Of a stretch of 64,000 bases of DNA, positions 61,301-64,000 are shown one piece after another. The notes beneath the pieces are model-generated. The model saw only the letters and a list, made by a program, of their open reading frames with translations. It had not been told where the DNA came from and did not search any database. Both the position numbers and the translations under genes were made by a program. How positions within the stretch are numbered: the first letter of the stretch is position 1; each line of letters opens with the position of its first letter. Source of the DNA: Archilochus colubris (Eukaryota > Chordata > Aves > Apodiformes > Trochilidae); NCBI GenBank assembly GCA_023079485.1, contig CM041085.1, forward strand, positions 31,481,121 to 31,545,120, in the 5' to 3' direction.

Positions 61301-63394
61301 CATATTGGGCCTCCTCCATGGGCTTCCAGAGAGACCTCCCGACAGGTCTCAGAATTTGGAACAATTGATGCACAACTCCATATTGCTGGCATTGGCACTA
61401 AACTGGTCCTAGTGTCTGGGAATCACAAGGTTTTTTTGTTCTTCACAAAACATTTCCTCTGTAAAAATCAAGTAGTAAATAAACTAAAATATAATATCCT
61501 TCGTAACCCGCTTCCCTTCTGCAGGTGCAGTTCAGTAATTGTCCACCAGGTGTCAAATGTGGACTACGACTAAATCCTCCTCTGGGCCGACAGAGGTCTT
61601 GTGACTACCAACTACTGATTTGGTTAGGATTTTCCTCTCTTGAGTGAAGTTATTTCTACGAGCTGAAAATCAGAATATATTTTAGTTACACATCTTTTCC
61701 ACAGATAAAAAAAAATCCAATTAGAAGGAAAAATATTGATACAAAAGCTGAGATCATTCTGTAGTCTCTTTTTACAACCTAATAAACTGCAGTGAATATT
61801 TACATTGTAAGCATGGATACCAGCATTATACCTTTGATTCACTCTGTCAACAAAAAGAGAAGAATTAGCAATGGCAGCTGATAGAGCTTTTTTTCCCCAT
61901 AATTCTCTTTTTGTTGAAAATGAGAGTAGTACAGCACTGTGTACACCAGTCAGAGGTAGCATTTTTTTTTTAGTCATTACAGCATAGAACTCAGTGGGAA
62001 AAAAAGTCATTTAAACTTATTGGTGAAACTAACACTGTGGGGAAAAAAGACTTAGTAAAACTCAGTTCCAAGAAAAAAAGAGAAAAAAAGTGCTGCATCC
62101 ACAGGAATCAGAGGCTGCTGTGTCATGGCAAGAGTTAACTATGGTTAGCAGCCTTTGAGAGGTGCAGTATGTTACACTAGGAAACACTACCTGGAGCTCT
62201 AAGATGGGATTTCATAAATAAAAGGACCAGGTTTCCTTAATCCTAGACACTACAGCTACAAATATAGCATCAGTGCCTTATTTTCTCAGGTGTAAAGCTT
62301 GCTAGCTATCTCACCAAAAACTGTTCAGGTGTTGTGGCTAAAGATTCAGTGTTCAGGATGGGTGCATAGTTATAAAGGTGAAGTTTGTGCAGGTAAATGG
62401 CTTCACTGCTACAGTACCTAACCAAGATAGATTAAAACCAGCTTGTTAAGGTCTACACAACCTGGAATTAGCACTCCTTGTGCAGACAGGCAGCATCAAG
62501 CCAAGTACACTCTTACAGTGGAGCTTACTGACATTGCATCTCTCTGTTACTCATGTCTTAGAGGGCAAATCCTAACGTGGACAGCAATGCTGCTAACGCA
62601 GTTAAATTGTTCTAATTCTCTACCAAGCTCTGTAGCTGCTTTAAGTGGAACCTTCCCATTAATTCTGAGAAACTTTTAAAGACATAAGGACACAATATGC
62701 TAACTGATCTGGATCAGAAACCTGGAATCTGAACTTCCTGTAAATTGCCATCCATCCTGCAGCTAACAAGACAGCTTTAAGTTAAATGCACATAGAAGGA
62801 GGTGGTGAGTTGTTTTAATTTTTACCTTGGCAGGAATTTTAGCAGGATGATTTTCTAGAATTAACCTCTTCAGGTGAAGAATCCAAAGGCGTTTGTCTTG
62901 TTGAGACTTTGCCTGATAAAAAAAATTGTAGCACCATGAAAAAATGTATTACTGTACTACACAGGCTGAGGAATAGCTTATGGTCATTAGCCAAGTTACC
63001 CAGTAGGCATGGAGGCTTCTGTCATACCTGGACAGTATGTTGCATCTTGGGATTTTTGTAGTGGAAGACGCTAAAGCTAAGTGGTTCCTTTGGTATTACT
63101 TCCACAAGCATGAGATTCCCACACTGTAACAAAGAGAGGCAACGACTTGAGTCACGAGGGAGTTTCATGAAGACTCAGAGTGAGCATTTGACCACTTGCT
63201 CTCCAACATACCAGTATATGAGCTTTATATGCAAACATCTCATCTCTCTTTTTTGTAATTAGCAGCAGTTTGTCGAAGAGGAACAGCGTGCGCTCATTTT
63301 TGGCTCGCTGGATGCGAAACGTTCCTTCTAACACCAGCTCCCCGTAACTCGTCAGGTCTGGCCCCTTCCAGTTGGTGAGCAAACTCTGTATCTC
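51604..63394 (-). CDS. PLEKHG1: PLEKHG1, RhoGEF with PH domain (3' part; 11 exons, 5' end outside window)
   Basis: Pleckstrin-homology and RhoGEF domain containing G1, a Dbl-family exchange factor for Rho GTPases, linked in published work to endothelial cell reorientation under cyclic stretch. Eleven minus-strand exons join in phase to 3,654 bases: 1,217 codons plus stop. Order seen: end of the DH-PH linker ([20 protein letters not shown]), PH domain (to [16 protein letters not shown]), a basic-Ser segment (VRRKSEPSSR), an acidic Ser-rich region, [17 protein letters not shown], tyrosine motifs [12 protein letters not shown] and [10 protein letters not shown], and a C-terminus with [19 protein letters not shown]. 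Beyond the PH domain it looks disordered. The DH catalytic domain and N-terminus are right of 64,000. The two tyrosine motifs may be phosphorylated docking sites (inference). MTHFD1L follows about 0.25 kb after its poly(A) signal. Confidence 0.96.
52704..53667 (-). other. PLEKHG1 last intron
   Basis: 964 bp, AT-rich, nothing recognised. Confidence 0.9.
53668..55327 (-). CDS. PLEKHG1: PLEKHG1 large exon (1,660 bp)
   Basis: Acceptor TGTCCCCAG and donor ATTG|GTATGT. Encodes 553 residues, starting [20 protein letters not shown]. Recognisable conserved blocks are [89 protein letters not shown] and [18 protein letters not shown]. The acidic [10 protein letters not shown] stretch and Ser-rich spacing suggest disordered scaffold sequence. 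The reading continues past the acceptor into intron, but the splice site and the phase with the previous exon fix the start. Confidence 0.96.
55328..56137 (-). other. PLEKHG1 intron before the 1,660-bp exon
   Basis: 810 bp. The frame of the large exon stays open about 165 bp into it, but the splice acceptor and phase exclude that part. Confidence 0.9.
56138..56254 (-). CDS. PLEKHG1: PLEKHG1 exon, basic (117 bp, symmetric phase 0)
   Basis: Acceptor ACTACAG and donor CAG|GTATGT. Encodes [20 protein letters not shown] and [19 protein letters not shown], 39 residues rich in Lys and Arg. In phase with both neighbours and symmetric, so a possible cassette exon. Confidence 0.82.
56255..57539 (-). 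other. PLEKHG1 intron between the 219-bp and 117-bp exons
   Basis: 1,285 bp with the A/C-rich tract at 56735; a G7 run near 56623. Nothing else seen. Confidence 0.9.
56735..56777 (+). repeat. A/C-rich low-complexity tract
   Basis: ACACCCAACCAAAAAAAAAC-type sequence in PLEKHG1 between the 219-bp and 117-bp exons. Confidence 0.8.
57540..57758 (-). CDS. PLEKHG1: PLEKHG1 exon, acidic Ser-rich (219 bp, symmetric phase 0)
   Basis: Acceptor CTTTTTAG and donor CAG|GTGGAA. Encodes [20 protein letters not shown] and an acidic tail [14 protein letters not shown], 73 residues. It is open throughout and in phase with both neighbours. Being symmetric (0-0), it could be a cassette exon. I cannot recall a close human match, so its constitutive use is less certain than that of other exons. 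Confidence 0.82.
57759..58668 (-). other. PLEKHG1 intron before the 219-bp exon
   Basis: 910 bp, very AT-rich, with the (TA)n array at 58286. Confidence 0.9.
58286..58314 (+). repeat. (TA)n microsatellite
   Basis: About 14.5 uninterrupted TA units in PLEKHG1 between the 23-bp and 219-bp exons. Confidence 0.97.
58669..58691 (-). CDS. PLEKHG1: PLEKHG1 micro-exon (23 bp)
   Basis: Acceptor TGTTTTCAG and donor AAAG|GTAAGC enclose 23 bases that encode DVSPDMQK with the preceding split codon. Skipping it would shift the frame because 23 is not a multiple of three. The exon begins AT followed by GTAAGT, itself a strong donor-like hexamer two bases into the exon. Confidence 0.85.
58692..59956 (-). 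other. PLEKHG1 introns flanking the 39-bp exon
   Basis: Two AT-rich introns (58692-59113 and 59153-59956) on either side of the exon at 59114-59152; nothing recognised. Confidence 0.9.
59114..59152 (-). CDS. PLEKHG1: PLEKHG1 small exon (39 bp)
   Basis: Acceptor TCTTTTTCAG and donor AATG|GTAAGC. Encodes [13 protein letters not shown], with Glu and the last residue split across junctions. Matches the EPSSRSHKVLK segment of the mammalian protein. Confidence 0.93.
59957..60052 (-). CDS. PLEKHG1: PLEKHG1 exon after PH domain
   Basis: A 96-bp exon with acceptor TTCCACAG and donor TCAG|GTGAAT. Encodes [20 protein letters not shown] then [11 protein letters not shown]. The sequence [13 protein letters not shown] is recognisable PLEKHG1. 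RRKS is a basophilic-kinase-like site (inference). Confidence 0.95.
60053..60828 (-). other. PLEKHG1 intron before the 96-bp post-PH exon
   Basis: 776 bp. The part from about 60450 to 60790 is GC-richer; no repeat or exon could be assigned there. Confidence 0.85.
60829..60862 (-). CDS. PLEKHG1: PLEKHG1 small exon (34 bp)
   Basis: Acceptor CTCTTTCAG and donor ATAC|GTAAGT. Encodes [11 protein letters not shown] plus the first base of a His codon that the next exon completes. It matches the [12 protein letters not shown] segment of PLEKHG1. Confidence 0.94.
60863..62825 (-). other. PLEKHG1 intron after the PH domain
   Basis: 1,963 bp. A moderately GC-rich patch at 61100-61420 is unassigned; the rest is AT-rich. 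Confidence 0.85.
62826..62912 (-). CDS. PLEKHG1: PLEKHG1 exon: PH C-terminal helix
   Basis: An 87-bp in-frame exon with acceptor TTTATCAG and donor AAG|GTAAAA. Encodes [20 protein letters not shown] and NHPAKIPAK. The Trp in [11 protein letters not shown] is the invariant Trp of the PH C-terminal helix. Confidence 0.97.
63028..63123 (-). CDS. PLEKHG1: PLEKHG1 exon: PH domain middle
   Basis: A 96-bp in-frame exon with acceptor TTGTTACAG and donor CAG|GTATGA. Encodes [20 protein letters not shown] and [12 protein letters not shown], the central PH strands. The intron to the previous exon is only 88 bp. Confidence 0.97.
63212..63394 (-). CDS. PLEKHG1: PLEKHG1 exon: DH-PH linker and start of PH domain
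   Basis: A 183-bp in-frame exon with acceptor CTGTTGCAG and donor CTG|GTATGT. Encodes [20 protein letters not shown], then [20 protein letters not shown] and [20 protein letters not shown]. The pattern of strand 1 (GTFRI) and strands 2-3 ([14 protein letters not shown]) is that of PLEKHG-family PH domains. Confidence 0.98.
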
Positions 63395-64000
63395 CTGCAA
63401 CAGACAGAAGAACAACAAACAACATTCATTTCAGAGATCTCACTTAAAAATCTCAAATAAAAACTGCTAAGGACATTCCCACTCTCCTACATCAAGTTCA
63501 GCATCTGACAGTGTAAAGTTACCATACACTGGTACTGAGGTTGCAACATCAAAGCCAGGTGTCTGGAGGTCTATTGCTAAGGCCAGATTAAAACACATCT
63601 CCTGAGTACTGGTTACTCCTGTGAGGACCCAGCAAAAAGCCCCGAGCTCCATGGGCCAGCCTGTAGTGAAAGACCACAACCCTATTTCCTTGGGCTCAGG
63701 GAGATGGAAAACAGTCTGTAGTCCAGGCATCACTCTTTCTTGTGCCTGGTTCCCTCTCCCCTCTATGTCCTTTATCAACTTCTCTTAATATTTCTCTCTT
63801 GCTCTGTGTATCCTGCCGAAGTTCTCTCATCCCCCTCTGGATGAATTATAATGCCATCCCATAATGCCAGAAGCCCATCATGGAGAACACCTCTGTGAGA
63901 TGGAAGAAATGTTTCTCAGAAGCCCAGAAGGATTTGAAGTGATTTACTAAACTAATGTCTTTAGGATGCCAAGGTTTATTTGTATTTTTAATGATTTGTA
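63395..64000 (-). other. PLEKHG1 intron (partial, to window edge)
   Basis: Contains a minus-strand open frame at 63467-63778 with no family resemblance. I looked for the preceding DH-domain exon here and did not find it. Confidence 0.85.

Noticed and set aside
63467..63778. Candidate DH-domain exon of PLEKHG1 near the right edge
   Set aside because: The open frame has no DH-domain helices or the expected sequence before EIQSLL, and no suitable splice sites; the preceding exon must lie beyond 64,000.
1..64000. tRNA, rRNA, CRISPR or bacterial-type gene clusters
   Set aside because: Read by eye, I saw no cloverleaf with A/B boxes, no regularly spaced repeats and no compact co-oriented intronless genes; the window is fully explained as vertebrate intron-exon structure.

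Overview
The window is vertebrate nuclear DNA, most likely from a bird. Two long multi-exon genes lie head-to-tail on the minus strand, all exons I placed have GT-AG splice sites, and the introns carry CR1 LINE fragments whose 3' ends show the typical TTCCAAC...ATTCTATGATT tail. CR1 also occurs in crocodilians and turtles, so 'bird' is an inference from CR1 type plus compact introns; the species cannot be read from the sequence.

Right part, about 49.5-64.0 kb: the 3' two thirds of PLEKHG1, a Dbl-family RhoGEF. Eleven coding exons give 1,217 residues in one unbroken frame, from the DH-PH linker and PH domain to the stop codon at 51604-51606. The DH domain and N-terminus lie beyond the right edge. 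A 3'UTR of about 2.1 kb follows, with poly(A) signals at 50425, 50367 and, distally, 49519.

Centre, about 49.03-49.48 kb: a CpG-rich, C-tract-rich island that is the MTHFD1L promoter and first exon. The MTHFD1L start codon (49264) is only about 255 bp from the distal PLEKHG1 poly(A) signal, so the genes are almost abutting.

Left part, 0.4-49.3 kb: MTHFD1L, the mitochondrial monofunctional C1-tetrahydrofolate synthase (10-formyl-THF synthetase). Eighteen consecutive exons sum to 1,818 coding bases (606 codons) with every phase joining. They encode an Arg/Ala-rich mitochondrial presequence, a degenerate dehydrogenase/cyclohydrolase-like domain, and the first part of the formyl-THF synthetase domain with its P-loop and Gly-rich signature. 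The remaining 3' exons lie beyond the left edge.

The introns are mostly AT-rich and unremarkable. They hold four clear CR1 fragments, one LTR-like block with an internal tandem duplication, a perfect (TTTTC)16 microsatellite, a (TA)n array, several A/C-rich tracts and one interrupted coding-like stretch. The two genes have unrelated jobs (Rho signalling; mitochondrial formate production), and nothing shows functional coupling beyond their proximity. I found no CRISPR array, bacterial-type operon, RNA gene or other novel system.
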